64,000 nucleotides of DNA from Salinirubellus litoreus (lineage in GTDB: Archaea; Halobacteriota; Halobacteria; Halobacteriales; Haloarculaceae), in the NCBI RefSeq assembly GCF_037335815.1, contig NZ_CP147841.1:1860001-1924000 (forward strand), given 5' to 3'. Positions 8,930 to 18,378 of this stretch are shown in pieces (positions within the stretch are counted from its first letter, which is position 1; every line of letters begins with the position of its first letter). Below the pieces are notes generated by a model. It ran no database searches and was not told the origin of the DNA. It was given only the letters and a program-made list of their open reading frames with translations. The translations under genes were made by a program, and so were the position numbers.

Positions 8930-10519
8930 TCACCACTCGCTCTTGATCAGGTCGGCGGCCCGCTCGGCGACCGCGATAGTCGGCGCGTTCGTGTTCCCGC
9001 CCGGGATGGTCGGCATGACCGACGCGTCGACCACCCGCAGTCCCTCGACACCGTGGACCCGGAGGCGGTCGTCGACGACCGCCGTTCCGTCCTCGCCCAT
9101 CCGGCAGGTCCCGACCGGGTGGTACACCGTCTCGACGGTCCGGCGAGTCCACTCGGCGATCCCCTCGTCGCTCTCGACACCTTCGCCGGGCCACACCTCC
9201 TCGCCGCGGACGTCGTCGAACGGGTCCCGGTGGGCGATCTCCCGTGCCATCCGGACGCCCTCGACGAGGACGTCGAGATCCGTCTCCTCGGTCAGGTAGC
9301 GCGGGTCGATGACCGGCGGGGACAACGGATCGGACGACCGGAGAGTGACCCGCCCGCGACTTTCCGGTCGGAGCTGTGTCACCCCGATGGAGAACCCGTG
9401 GTCGCCTTCCGGGTTGTCGAACCCGTGCCGCATGAAGAGGGCCGGGACGAAGTGGAACTGGAGGTCGGGGATCGCGCGGCCGGCCGACGTCCTGGCGAAC
9501 CCCCCGGCCTCGGCACCGTTCGAGGTGAGCGGGCCGCGTTTGAGGAGGTAGTACCTGAGGAGGTTCGGGAGCGTGTCGGCGCTGTCCAGCGTCCCCGCCG
9601 TCGTCGACCGGTAGACGTTGAACGCGAAGAGGTGGTCCTGGAGGTTCCGCCCGACGCCGGGCCGATCGGCCCGCACCTCGACGCCGTGCTCCGCGAGGTG
9701 ATCGGGGTCGCCGATCCCGGAGAGCATGAGCAGTTTCGGGGAGTCGACGGCCCCTCCACAGACGATCACCTCCCCTTCGGCCCGGGCGCGGTACTCCCGA
9801 CCGTCCCGTCGGAAGTCGACGCCGGTCGCCCGGTCGCCGTCGAACGCGATCCGGGTGACGTGTGCGCCGGTCTCGGCGCGGAGGTTCGGCCGATCGAGCG
9901 CGGGTATCAGAAAGGCGTCGGCCGCACTGTGGCGCTCCCCGTCCTTCTGGGTGAGGTGGTAGAAGCCGACCCCCGCCTGTCGCTCGCCGTTGAAGTCCGG
10001 GTTGTGCGGATGACCGGCAGCGGCAGCCGCGTCGACGAACCGCCGGGAGAGGGGGTGTGTCGAGCGGTGTTCGGTCACGTTCAGCGGCCCGCCCATCCCG
10101 TGGAACCCCGACCCACCGGGCTCGAAGTGCTCGCTCCTGCGGAAGTACGGGAGTAGCTCCCCGTAGCTCCAGCCCTCGTTCCCGCGGTCGGCCCATCGGT
10201 CGTAGTCGGCGGGGTGCCCACGGACGTAGATCATCGCGTTCATCGAGGAGGAGCCGCCGAGGGTCTTCCCCCGCGGCCAATAGAGCCGCCGCCCGTCGCA
10301 CCCGGTCTGGGGCTCGGTGTAGTACTCCCAGTCGATGGGGCTCCGGAACAGTTCGGGGAACGCCGCCGGGATGTCGGTCTCCCGCCTGTCGCTCGGCTCG
10401 CCGGCCTCCAGGACCAGGACCGACCGATCCGACCGCTCGGTGAGCCGGTTCGCGACGACACAGCCCGCCGAGCCCGCGCCTACCACGACGTAGTCGTACG
10501 TTCCGACCGTCCGTTGCAT
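8930..10519 (-). CDS. GMC family oxidoreductase (choline/glucose dehydrogenase-like)
   Basis: FAD flavoenzyme of 529 residues that oxidises a primary or secondary alcohol. The N-terminal dinucleotide motif VVGAGSAGCVVANRL (about 12-26), GMC signature 1 (GGSSSMNAMIYVRG, about 86-99), GMC signature 2 (GGAVDSPKLLMLSGIG) and the C-terminal active-site YHPVGTCRMG plus GGNTNAPTIA (the His and Asn positions) are all intact. Length matches choline dehydrogenases, but the family is broad and substrate cannot be read from sequence. No betaine aldehyde dehydrogenase or transporter is adjacent, so a choline-betaine role is unsupported. A TATA-like GTTTATACC lies about 27-35 bp upstream of the start. Confidence 0.88.
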   Translation of the reverse strand: MQRTVGTYDYVVVGAGSAGCVVANRLTERSDRSVLVLEAGEPSDRRETDIPAAFPELFRSPIDWEYYTEPQTGCDGRRLYWPRGKTLGGSSSMNAMIYVRGHPADYDRWADRGNEGWSYGELLPYFRRSEHFEPGGSGFHGMGGPLNVTEHRSTHPLSRRFVDAAAAAGHPHNPDFNGERQAGVGFYHLTQKDGERHSAADAFLIPALDRPNLRAETGAHVTRIAFDGDRATGVDFRRDGREYRARAEGEVIVCGGAVDSPKLLMLSGIGDPDHLAEHGVEVRADRPGVGRNLQDHLFAFNVYRSTTAGTLDSADTLPNLLRYYLLKRGPLTSNGAEAGGFARTSAGRAIPDLQFHFVPALFMRHGFDNPEGDHGFSIGVTQLRPESRGRVTLRSSDPLSPPVIDPRYLTEETDLDVLVEGVRMAREIAHRDPFDDVRGEEVWPGEGVESDEGIAEWTRRTVETVYHPVGTCRMGEDGTAVVDDRLRVHGVEGLRVVDASVMPTIPGGNTNAPTIAVAERAADLIKSEW

Positions 10520-10730
10520 ACTGTCACACGACCCGTTCCCGCGAGGTATAAACTACCACTCCACCCTCCCCGGGGCCGGCCGCAGGCTTCCGACTCCGTG
10601 CGACCGACCGGCGTCCCCCGCGACGACCGGAGGCCGCGGGGTGTCGAGGCCGAGGACGAACACGTTCGGGACAAGGTTCCAGGTCCGGGACGACCGAGCC
10701 TCGCGCATGCAGGCTCGAACCGAGAACGAG

Positions 10731-11114
10731 ATGGTGAACTCGACGGCGACCACGACGGTCGACGTGAAGGCGACCGGTCACGTCCGGACGGCGCTCTCCG
10801 AGCACCGCTTCGAGTTCACGTTCGAGGGGTCGACCCTCCGGGAGTTCCTCGAGGCGTTCCTCGCGGAGTACGACGTCGCGGACCTCCTGATCGCGGAGAC
10901 CGAGGCCGAGGCCTCCACCGAGGGGTGGGCGCGGGTCCCCGATCTCGACGCGCTCCCCGGCCGGTGGGTCGACAACCCCGAGGGGGAGCAGACCCGGCCG
11001 TACGCGCGGGTGCTCGTCAACGGCCGGTTCAACGAACTGCTCGACGGGTTCGACACCGAACTCGAGGACGGGGACCGCGTCGCGCTGGTGAACCCGTTCA
11101 TCTACTGCTGCTGA
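10731..11114 (+). CDS. MoaD/ThiS-like ubiquitin-fold protein ending in Cys-Cys
   Basis: Predicted 127-residue protein with a beta-grasp pattern. VKATGHVRTAL and HRFEFTFEGSTLREFLEAFL form the first hairpin and helix. ARVLVNGRF and LEDGDRVALVNPF match the last strands of MoaD/ThiS/SAMP proteins, where the chain normally finishes in Gly-Gly for adenylation. Here it ends NPFIYCC with no di-glycine, so the classical E1-type activation and thiocarboxylate chemistry should not work on this tail. A role with metal, disulfide or persulfide chemistry is inference. The start at MVNSTATT was chosen because domain homology begins immediately after; ATGs at 10641 and 10707 would add an unconserved extension. 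The divergent neighbour is a GMC oxidoreductase. Confidence 0.75.
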   Translation: MVNSTATTTVDVKATGHVRTALSEHRFEFTFEGSTLREFLEAFLAEYDVADLLIAETEAEASTEGWARVPDLDALPGRWVDNPEGEQTRPYARVLVNGRFNELLDGFDTELEDGDRVALVNPFIYCC

Positions 11115-11163
11115 TCGGCCGCGACCCACGGGAGCGCCTCTCGACACGCGGCGATCCGGGCCG

Positions 11164-11967
11164 CTACGGCCAGCCCTCGCGTATCTCCTCGAACTGGTCG
11201 TGGTCGTGGCCGTAGATCACCTCGGCGTCGTGGCGACGTTCGAGTTCCTTGGTCGTTCGGAGGCTCTCGAGCCACTTCTGCCGGTTCCAGAGCAGTCCCG
11301 GCCCGGGCGGGCGCTCCTTCCGGTAGTTCGCGGCCACGTCCGCGAGGTCGCTCGTGAACAGGAGCGTCCCGTGATCGTCCGTGTGGAGCAGCGTCCCCAG
11401 CATCCCGGGGGTGTGTCCCGGGAGATGCAGGAGTTCGAGGTCCTCGAAGAGGGTCTCGCGGTGACGGTGGACCAGCCGCCACTCGATGTCGTGGTGGAAG
11501 TCATCGAGGACGTACCCCGCACTCCCCTCGCGCGTGGTCGCACTCATGTACGCGTACTTGAGTTCCTCCTCGTGGACGAACACGGGGACGTCCGTCCCCG
11601 CGAACTGCTCCAGCCCGCCGGCGTGGTCCATGTGGAGGTGGGTCTGGACGACGCGGTCGATCTCCTCGATCCCGTAGCCGGCTCGTTCGAGATCGGCGTC
11701 GAGGGCGTGGTCTTCCGGGTTCTCGATGGGGTAGGCGTCGAACAGCCCGGCGGGCCAGTGGCCCTCGCCCGCCCCGGGGTGTGCTCCCGTATCCCAGAGC
11801 ACGGTCGCCTCGGGGTGGTCGATAACGAGGTTGTAGATCGGGGACTCGACGAACTCCAGGTCGGGGTTCGGATCGGAGCATCTGGCGATGGTCGCCGCCT
11901 CCAGCTGGAAGTTCCGGTCCATGCGGATCGTCCCCCGGGGGACGACCGTCACGCTGGCGTCGGTCAT
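11164..11967 (-). CDS. N-acyl homoserine lactonase-like metallo-beta-lactamase fold hydrolase
   Basis: Zinc hydrolase of 267 residues. The dinuclear-metal motif HLHMDHAGG, the downstream HLPGHTPGM, TSDLAD and the C-terminal YGHDHDQF supply the expected His/Asp ligands in order. Overall length and the early ATVLWDTGAHPG strand match the AHL-lactonase (AttM/AiiB-like) branch of the superfamily. In archaea without known AHL signals it more probably cleaves some other lactone or ester. It is encoded upstream of, and in the same direction as, the convergent end of the MoaD-like gene and lies just after msrA on the minus strand with about 70 bp between, so co-transcription with msrA is possible. 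Confidence 0.85.
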   Translation of the reverse strand: MTDASVTVVPRGTIRMDRNFQLEAATIARCSDPNPDLEFVESPIYNLVIDHPEATVLWDTGAHPGAGEGHWPAGLFDAYPIENPEDHALDADLERAGYGIEEIDRVVQTHLHMDHAGGLEQFAGTDVPVFVHEEELKYAYMSATTREGSAGYVLDDFHHDIEWRLVHRHRETLFEDLELLHLPGHTPGMLGTLLHTDDHGTLLFTSDLADVAANYRKERPPGPGLLWNRQKWLESLRTTKELERRHDAEVIYGHDHDQFEEIREGWP

Positions 11968-12036
11968 GGTGGCCCCCTGCTGCGGGACGGCGCATATCTC
12001 TTCTCCCCGTCGCGTCTCCGTCTCCGACCCTCGTGT

Positions 12037-12573
12037 CTACGCCTTCACCTTCTCGCGGAACTTCTCGCGCACCTTCTCGACCTTCGGCTGGGCGTGCATC
12101 GAGCAGTACGCGTCGGTCGGGTTCTTCGCGAAGTAGTTCTGGTGCTTCTCCTCGGCGCGGTAGAACGTCCCTAGCGACTCTATCTCCGTCACCACCTCGT
12201 CGTCGTAGCCACCCTCCTCGTCCAGCGCCTCGACGTACGACTCCGCGAGGTCGCGCTGCTCGTCGTCGTGGTAGAGGACGATCGACCGGTACTGCGTGCC
12301 GACGTCCGGACCCTGCCGGTTCAGCTGCGTCGGATCGTGGACGGTGAAGAACACCTCCAGCAGCTCCTCGTAGGTGATCGTCTCTGGATCGTACTCCAGC
12401 TGGACGACCTCCGCGTGGCCGGTGTTGCCCGAACACACCTCACGGTAGGACGGGTCCTCGGTGTGCCCCCCGGCGTACCCGGAGGTGACGTCCGTGACGC
12501 CGTCGAGCTCCTCGAACGCCGCCTCGATACACCAGAAGCAGCCGCCGCCGAACGTCGCCTTCTCTCCCGTCAT
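12037..12573 (-). CDS. msrA: Peptide methionine-(S)-S-oxide reductase MsrA
   Basis: Repairs methionine-S-sulfoxide in oxidised proteins using thioredoxin-type reductant. The 178-residue protein starts directly before the catalytic GGGCFWC motif (residues 9-15). Also present are SGYAGG, the GHAEVVQLEYDP stretch, DPTQLNRQGPDVGTQYRS and FYRAEEKHQNYF, all family hallmarks. The C-terminal half has one further Cys in AYCSMHAQPK, which probably serves as resolving cysteine. A TATA-like element lies about 25 bp before the ATG, suggesting a leaderless transcript. No msrB is adjacent. Confidence 0.96.
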   Translation of the reverse strand: MTGEKATFGGGCFWCIEAAFEELDGVTDVTSGYAGGHTEDPSYREVCSGNTGHAEVVQLEYDPETITYEELLEVFFTVHDPTQLNRQGPDVGTQYRSIVLYHDDEQRDLAESYVEALDEEGGYDDEVVTEIESLGTFYRAEEKHQNYFAKNPTDAYCSMHAQPKVEKVREKFREKVKA

Positions 12574-12699
12574 CGACCGGAACGAGGGGACCGACGCGTA
12601 TGTAGCTGACGTGTGGTGGGGTCCGGTCGGGGCCGGCGGCTCTCACTCCCCGGTAGCCACAGAAGACACTTACCGAGAAACGCTGTTCCCACGACTACC

Positions 12700-14106
12700 G
12701 TGAGACGTGCCGCCCTCCCGTTCGCCCTCCTGCTCGTGGCCTGCGTCCTCCTCGGGGCGGTCCCCTCAACGATCGCGAGCCCCCAGCCAGATCCCGTCTG
12801 CGGTGCCTGCGGCTCCTCGTTCGAGCACGCCGCCGAGGAGCGCGGTCTCGCGGCGAACGTCACCCACAGCACCGCCACGGTCCGCGTCCACGAGAACGGA
12901 TCGGCGACCTGGATCGTGACCGATCGGGTGAACCGGTCCGCCGCCGATCGCCTCGCGGAGGACACCGACCTGCTCGAAGGGATCGCCCGCCGAGCGGCGA
13001 CCGAGGGGTGGGGACTGCCGCACGTCTACGAGGAGGGCGAGGTGTGGTTCCGGTCGGTCTCGATCGACGACCGGACGATCGAGATCCGATTCCGCGACCC
13101 GGACGCGGGCGAGCGGCGACTCGGCCTCCTCGTCGTCGACTACCTCCACTCGGAGGGGATCCGGGGCGGGTGGATACTCAACGCCGACCGGTTCACCATC
13201 GCCGGCCCCGACGGTACCGCCGTCGTCAACGACCCGCGAGCGACCATCGGCGACGAGTACGCGTCCCCCGGCGAGGTTCCCGAGATCGACGGGGGGAACG
13301 CGACGTGGCGCGGATCGACCGCCGAGCGGGGGTCGGCCCTCTACGACGACGTCTACGTCGTCTACGGCGGCCCGGGGACGGGTCGGACCCACGCCGACGC
13401 GGTGGTCGCCCTCTCGACCGCGCCCATCTGGCTGGACAACCTCGCGGCGTTCGTCCTCCCCGCGCTCGTCCTCTACGGACTGTTGCTCGTGGGGGTGGCG
13501 GGCGTCTCGATGCGAGCGGCCGAGGCGTCCCTAGACCCCGACCGGATCGCCGGATTCGTCGCCGGTCTCGGTCTCGTCGGGTTCCTGGCCGCCGGCCTGG
13601 CCGGGGCGACGAACGAACCATCGTGGTTCGCCGGTCTCGCCGCGATCTACCTCGTGACGGGTAGCATCGCACTCGCCCGCCCCGCAACTCTCCGGACGAC
13701 ACGCGGTGCGCTCGCCCTCGCCGCGGCCAGCACGCTCGGGGTCGGGGTCGTCCTCTCGGGGCTGGCCGTCGTCGACCCGGTGACAGACGGAGCCCTCACC
13801 GTCCTTCGAGGGATGGCGTTCCACCTCCCGCTGGCGGTCGTCCCGGCGTTCGGCCTCGCGGTCGCCCGGGACGCGGCGGTCGAGGACCTGCGGTCGCTGA
13901 CGCTCGCCTTCGCCGGGGCCCTCGTCAGCTTCGCGCTCGCCGGGGCGGTGTTCGTCCCGTACGGTTCCCGGCCGTGGGGCCTCGTCCTGATCCTCACCCT
14001 CGGCGGAGCGGTGCTGGCGGCGCTGCTCGGCCTTCCGCTCGCCGTCCTCGCCGCCCGCCGGCAGGCGGAGGCCGGCCGACGCGGCAGAGCGCCCCGACGA
14101 CCGTAG
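12700..14106 (+). CDS. Exported/membrane protein with N-terminal ectodomain and seven TM helices
   Basis: Predicted 468-residue envelope protein starting with GTG. A hydrophobic signal segment (about 3-24) is followed by a CGACG motif and an extracytoplasmic domain (about 25-240) containing several N-glycosylation-type Asn-X-Ser/Thr sites (for example NVTHST, NGSATW, NRSAAD, NATWRGS). The C-terminal half has about seven transmembrane helices (from LDNLAAFVLPALVLYGLLLV to the final LAALLGLPLAVLAARR). The GTG is chosen because it directly precedes the signal sequence; upstream codons encode a non-hydrophobic, Arg-rich run. Topology is reminiscent of haloarchaeal sensor or transport accessory proteins, but I do not recognise a named family. 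Confidence 0.75.
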   Translation: MRRAALPFALLLVACVLLGAVPSTIASPQPDPVCGACGSSFEHAAEERGLAANVTHSTATVRVHENGSATWIVTDRVNRSAADRLAEDTDLLEGIARRAATEGWGLPHVYEEGEVWFRSVSIDDRTIEIRFRDPDAGERRLGLLVVDYLHSEGIRGGWILNADRFTIAGPDGTAVVNDPRATIGDEYASPGEVPEIDGGNATWRGSTAERGSALYDDVYVVYGGPGTGRTHADAVVALSTAPIWLDNLAAFVLPALVLYGLLLVGVAGVSMRAAEASLDPDRIAGFVAGLGLVGFLAAGLAGATNEPSWFAGLAAIYLVTGSIALARPATLRTTRGALALAAASTLGVGVVLSGLAVVDPVTDGALTVLRGMAFHLPLAVVPAFGLAVARDAAVEDLRSLTLAFAGALVSFALAGAVFVPYGSRPWGLVLILTLGGAVLAALLGLPLAVLAARRQAEAGRRGRAPRRP

Positions 14107-14309
14107 CGGCGGCCTGCGGACGACCGTGGCCCGGGTTGCGAGGCGAACGGCCGCGTACGAGCACCGCTTCCGGGAGCGGTGCGGTTCGAGAAGGCTGATA
14201 GCCACACGTGCGAGTGGAGTCTCCGCCCGCCCGCCCGGCTACTGGAGGCCGACACCGGGGTCGGGATACGGGAGGACCGATCAGCGTGACGGGACGGACG
14301 TCGGGCGAG

Positions 14310-14603
14310 TCACCGCGTCGTGAGACGTCCGGCCCGCCACTCCCAGACGACCTCGAACGACAGCCACACCAGCACCCAGGCGGTCACGACGATGAAGACG
14401 AGCGCGACCGACGAGAGCAGGTGGAGGGGTCTGGTAGCCGAAACGAGGGCGGGGTAGAGCAGCACGACGCAGACGGTCGTCGCGAGTAGCCCGACCAGTC
14501 CACAGGTGTAGTGCTCGACCGCTCCGACGGTCTCCCTCCGTTCGTCTTCGTGGGGGACGCCCCGGCCCCGATCGTTCGTGGCACCGGTTCGGGGTGTGCT
14601 CAT
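14310..14603 (-). CDS. Two-helix membrane protein, unknown function
   Basis: Predicted 97-residue membrane protein. After a polar N-terminal region (about 1-30, including HEDERRETVGAVEHY) there are two hydrophobic helices (about 34-55 and 64-87), and the chain closes with a short positive tail WEWRAGRLTTR, the usual cytoplasmic anchor. Start set at MSTPRTG; a second in-frame ATG nine bases upstream is possible. The promoter region contains an inverted repeat spanning a TATA-like CTTAACAC (see 14628-14654). No family recognised. Confidence 0.6.
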   Translation of the reverse strand: MSTPRTGATNDRGRGVPHEDERRETVGAVEHYTCGLVGLLATTVCVVLLYPALVSATRPLHLLSSVALVFIVVTAWVLVWLSFEVVWEWRAGRLTTR

Positions 14604-14627
14604 ATTTTCCACTCCTCACGGGCCGTA

Positions 14628-14654
14628 CGGTAACGGTCGTGTTAAGTGTTACCG
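14628..14654. promoter_or_regulatory. Inverted repeat CGGTAAC-N13-GTTACCG at promoter
   Basis: Perfect 7-bp arms lie upstream of the two-helix membrane protein start at 14603. A TATA-like CTTAACAC on the minus strand sits between the arms, so a dimeric regulator bound here could block TBP. The role is inferred from position and symmetry. Confidence 0.4.
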
Positions 14655-14838
14655 CTATACAATGGTTTATACGGTACTCGTCGATCCACCGTGGACCTCC
14701 CTCCCCGGTTCGCGTGGAAAGGGGGGCTCGACTCGTCGGCCCGGGGGCGGATCGTTTCCGTTCGTCCGGCGGCTCGTCGAGGACCGGCCGGGAGAGTCGG
14801 CCGAGGTGGTGTGGTGGTGGTAGCGGTCGACGCGTCCC

Positions 14839-16845
14839 TCAGCGGCTCTCGCAGTCGACCGGGACCTCCATCCGGGGGCCGATCGGGTCACCGCTCTCGC
14901 GGTCGAACGCCCGAAGCACGGCCGTGCCGTTCGGGACGTCTTCGAGGGTCACCGACTCCCCGGGACCGAGCACGCGACGGCCGACGAGGGCGTTCACGCC
15001 GGAACTGTCGATGTCGCGGAGTTCGACCCGCCGGTCGCTCACGTTCGTGACCGTCAGGGTCGCGCCCTCGTCGGTACACGCGACCGACGTGTCGAGGACG
15101 GCGCTCGTGCTCGTCACGCGGAAGATCGCCGTCGTGCCGCTGATCTCGTGGCCGACGAAGACGAGGGGGTCGTCGATCGGGCTCTCCTCGGCGGACGCGT
15201 AGTCCAGCCCCTCCGGACCGAGGTCGCCGGCCGCGCCGGCGGGCGCGTCACCCTCGGCGATCTCGCCCTGGATGTCGAACGAGAGGTCCCGGTTGTTGAC
15301 GTAGTCGACGAACGTGGGGGAGTGCGGGTCGGTGATCTCGTAGACCACGACCCCGCCCATCCGTTCGAGCCCGACGAACGCGTAGTGGCGGTCGCCGATC
15401 CGCCCGAGCGTGAGACCCTCGGGCTCGGGCCCCTTGTTGTCGCTCCGGCTGTCCCCGGTGTTCTCCGTGTTGTCGTTGTTGAACCGGTCGCCGTACCGCT
15501 CGGCGGTGATCTCCTCGAAGTCGCTCCCGCTGTCGAACACCAGTTCGCCGTCGGTGGTGAAGATGCTGAACGACCGCCCGCCGAAGACGTATATCTCCTC
15601 GTAGTAGCCGTCGCCGTCGACGTCGCCCAGCGTCTTGGTCACGCCCTTCGGACCGAGGTTCTCCGGTGCCTGGAGCTCCTCGACGCTGTCGATCCCCTCG
15701 ATCGCCGAGAAGTCGAACGCGTCGGGGTCGAGCCTGAGGTCGGCGACCTCCGCCTCCTCGCTGTAGGCGTCGTAGTCGCGGCTGTCGCCCTCGTTGGCCG
15801 TGACGAGGTAGGTCTCGCCGTCGGGGCTGTACGTGCCGATCGCGTCGGGCTGGAGGATCCCGTTGATCGGCCAGTTCCGGACGTCGACGCCGCCGTCCTC
15901 GTTGCTGGCGTCGAGTTCGTTCCCCGCCAGGCTGTAGTCCTTGAACCCGAGCGGCAGGAGATCCGTGACCTCCGCACGCTCGACGTCGATCTCGGCGATG
16001 GCGTTGTTCTCCTGGAGCGAGACCCACGCCGTCGTCGAGTCCTCGCTCACGGTCACGTACTCCGGCTCGAAGTCCTGTGACGCGCTCGCGTTCGGGCCGA
16101 AGATGCGGATGCCCCGGCTCCGGAGTTCGTCCTCCATCCCGTCGTAGGCGGTGAAGTCCGCGGTGCTGACGGTGGGGGCGTCCACGCCGCCGGAGACGTC
16201 GACGATGCTGACCGATCCACGGGGATCGAAGGCGTAGTCGCTCGTCGGCTCGCCCTCGTTCGCGACGAGCGCCCGCGTCCCGTCGGGGGTGAAGGTGACC
16301 TTGTCGGGCAGCGCTCCGACCGTCGCCGTGCTCAGGAGTTCGAGGGTCTCGGGGTGGTAGAACCCGACCTGCCCCGGGTCCTGTGCGACCTCCGCCTCGA
16401 GGGCGACGGCGACGGCGTCCGCGGACGTCGAGACGCTGTTCGCCGAACTCACGCCCTCGACGCCGCCCACGGCGTCGATCTCGCCGACCTTCTCGGGCGC
16501 AGTCGGATCCGCGACGTCGAGGACGTCGACGCCGCCGAGGTCGGCGTTGATCACGAACAGTCGTTGCGTGGGGGCGTGGTAGGCGATGATCTCGGCCCCG
16601 CCCTCGTCGAAGATGCCCGACTCGTACCGACCGATCCGTTCTAACTCGATCCGTTCGTGTCCGGCGAGCGCGCTCGCCACGTCGGGGGTGGCCGCCCCGC
16701 CCGACGCGGCCGAGCCACCGCTCGCACCGGCCGTGCCCGCGAGTAGTCCGAGTACCGTTCCTCCCGTGAGACCCAGGACGGTTCGCCGTCCGAGGTCGAC
16801 GTTCTCCTGTGAGCGCTTCACGACCTCCGCTCCCCGGGGTGTCAT
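14839..16845 (-). CDS. Tat-exported choice-of-anchor I domain protein
   Basis: Secreted protein of 668 residues. The N-terminus carries a twin-arginine-type signal (GRRTVLGLTGGTVLGLLAG, about 20-38) followed by a low-complexity Gly/Ser/Ala run. The mature part consists of beta-propeller-like repeats (VLDVADPTAPEKVGEI, FTPDGTRALVANEGEP, GTYSPDGETYLVTANEGDSR, TLGDVDGDGYYEEIYVFGGR, TLGRIGDRHYAFVGLERMGG) diagnostic of the choice-of-anchor I family. It ends in a small beta-rich domain with three Cys. Function of the family is unknown, and it is often found with secreted phosphatase or nuclease modules. A TATATA box at 16854-16859 is too close to the ATG at 16845 for that to be leaderless, so translation may really begin at the GTG at 16821, which keeps the whole Tat signal. 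Confidence 0.8.
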   Translation of the reverse strand: MTPRGAEVVKRSQENVDLGRRTVLGLTGGTVLGLLAGTAGASGGSAASGGAATPDVASALAGHERIELERIGRYESGIFDEGGAEIIAYHAPTQRLFVINADLGGVDVLDVADPTAPEKVGEIDAVGGVEGVSSANSVSTSADAVAVALEAEVAQDPGQVGFYHPETLELLSTATVGALPDKVTFTPDGTRALVANEGEPTSDYAFDPRGSVSIVDVSGGVDAPTVSTADFTAYDGMEDELRSRGIRIFGPNASASQDFEPEYVTVSEDSTTAWVSLQENNAIAEIDVERAEVTDLLPLGFKDYSLAGNELDASNEDGGVDVRNWPINGILQPDAIGTYSPDGETYLVTANEGDSRDYDAYSEEAEVADLRLDPDAFDFSAIEGIDSVEELQAPENLGPKGVTKTLGDVDGDGYYEEIYVFGGRSFSIFTTDGELVFDSGSDFEEITAERYGDRFNNDNTENTGDSRSDNKGPEPEGLTLGRIGDRHYAFVGLERMGGVVVYEITDPHSPTFVDYVNNRDLSFDIQGEIAEGDAPAGAAGDLGPEGLDYASAEESPIDDPLVFVGHEISGTTAIFRVTSTSAVLDTSVACTDEGATLTVTNVSDRRVELRDIDSSGVNALVGRRVLGPGESVTLEDVPNGTAVLRAFDRESGDPIGPRMEVPVDCESR

Positions 16846-17142
16846 GTTAATCCTATATAATACCGAACACGTCCTCTACGTGCACGAACGGTCAGCTACG
16901 TGTGCGTATGTTCGTTCCTACACCGATCCGGACGTCCGGCGTCGGTCCCCGTTGGGCCGCTCCTCGATCTCTCGCCGGGCGAGAACGCGCCCGTGGCGTT
17001 ACCGGTATCCGCGGCGTCGCGGTCCGGCCGATCGCTCCGGGGCGTCCCCACCGGAGCGGACACCCGACACGGGAGCGGCACGTGGGGTCCCGGCCCCGAC
17101 GCGACACGAGAGGTTTACAACCGGCGGACGGCAGTTCCGGGC

Positions 17143-18378
17143 ATGACCTCGGATGCGGAACTCGCTGACCTGGCGCGGGCGGTCGAGGACCTCGAGGACG
17201 AGGCGGTCTCGTTCCTCCGGGAGATGGTCCGGACGCCGAGCGTGAACCCGCCGGGCGACTACGCGGCGATCCTCGACCTGCTCCGAACCCGGTACGGGGG
17301 GTACGGCTGGGACGTCGAGGTCGAGTGGGCACCCGACGACCTCCTGGAGGAACTGGACCTGCCCCACCCGCGACCGAACGTCCTCGCGTACGTGACCCGC
17401 GGGGACGGCCCGACCGTCGCGCTCAACGCCCACATCGACACCGTCCCGGTCGAGGAGTCGAAGTGGACGTACGACCCGTTCGGCGCGGAGGTAGACGACG
17501 GCCGACTCTACGGCCGGGGCGCGCGCGACTCGAAGGGTCGAATCGCGGCGTACACGCTGGCCGCCCGCGCCCTCGAATCGTCCGGGCTCCTCCCCGGGGA
17601 CGTCACGCTCGTGCTCGCGCTGACCGCCGACGAGGAGACCGGCGGCGAGGCGGGTGCCGGCCACCTCGTCGAGAGCGGTGCGCTCCGTGCCGACTACGTC
17701 ATCGTCGAGGGGAGCACCTACGCGGTCGAGTACGCCTCCTCGGGCGTGCTCACCTTCCGCGTGGACGTCGACGGGGCGTCGGCCCACGCCGGACTGGAGC
17801 CCGAGGAGGGCGCGAACGCGGTGGTCGCGGCCGCGCGGATCATCACCGAACTGGACTCGTACGGGGCGGAACTCGCCGAACGGGAGAGCGAGGTACCGGG
17901 CGTCGGGAGCGCCACCTGCACCCCCGCGACCGTCGAGGGCGGCGTCAAGACGAACGTGGTCCCGCCCGCCTGCTCGTTCACCGTCGACCGCCGGGTACCT
18001 CCGGATCACGACGCCGAGGCCGCCGAGCGGGAGTTCCGCGAGGTGGTCGCGGGCGTCGACCTCCCGGACGGGACGACCGCCTCGGTCGAGGCGCTGAGCC
18101 GGACCAAACCCTTCCTCTCGGACCCCGACGACGACCACGTCCGGGCGGTCGCACGCAACGCCGACGCGGTCATCGGCGACGTGCCGGTCCGCGGGACTCG
18201 CGGCGGGTCCGACGCCGGTCACTTCCACGCTGGCGGCACGAGGGCCGTCAAGTTCGGCCCCGGCGGTCGGGACTCGAACGTCCACGGCCCGGACGAGAAC
18301 CTCGCGCTCGACCAGCTCCGGGGCGCGGCGGTCGTCGTCGCCGCGAGCGTCCGCGACATCGGCCGCGACGCGGAGTGA
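17143..18378 (+). CDS. M20 family metallopeptidase/deacylase (ArgE/DapE-like)
   Basis: Zinc-dependent amidohydrolase of 411 residues. Metal ligands and catalytic residues are visible in order: NAHIDTVPV (His and Asp), GRGARDSKG (bridging Asp), ADEETGGEAG (general base Glu pair), and C-terminal GRDSNVHGPDENL (His). The lid/dimerisation domain lies between (ASAHAGLEPEEGANAV). Length and motif order match ArgE/DapE/ACY1 enzymes that hydrolyse N-acyl amino acids or dipeptides; the specific substrate is not evident. A TATA-like GGTTTACAACC at about 17112-17121 lies 25-30 bp upstream of the ATG, which supports this start over longer in-frame options. It stands alone rather than in an Arg or Lys biosynthesis operon. 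Confidence 0.88.
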   Translation: MTSDAELADLARAVEDLEDEAVSFLREMVRTPSVNPPGDYAAILDLLRTRYGGYGWDVEVEWAPDDLLEELDLPHPRPNVLAYVTRGDGPTVALNAHIDTVPVEESKWTYDPFGAEVDDGRLYGRGARDSKGRIAAYTLAARALESSGLLPGDVTLVLALTADEETGGEAGAGHLVESGALRADYVIVEGSTYAVEYASSGVLTFRVDVDGASAHAGLEPEEGANAVVAAARIITELDSYGAELAERESEVPGVGSATCTPATVEGGVKTNVVPPACSFTVDRRVPPDHDAEAAEREFREVVAGVDLPDGTTASVEALSRTKPFLSDPDDDHVRAVARNADAVIGDVPVRGTRGGSDAGHFHAGGTRAVKFGPGGRDSNVHGPDENLALDQLRGAAVVVAASVRDIGRDAE

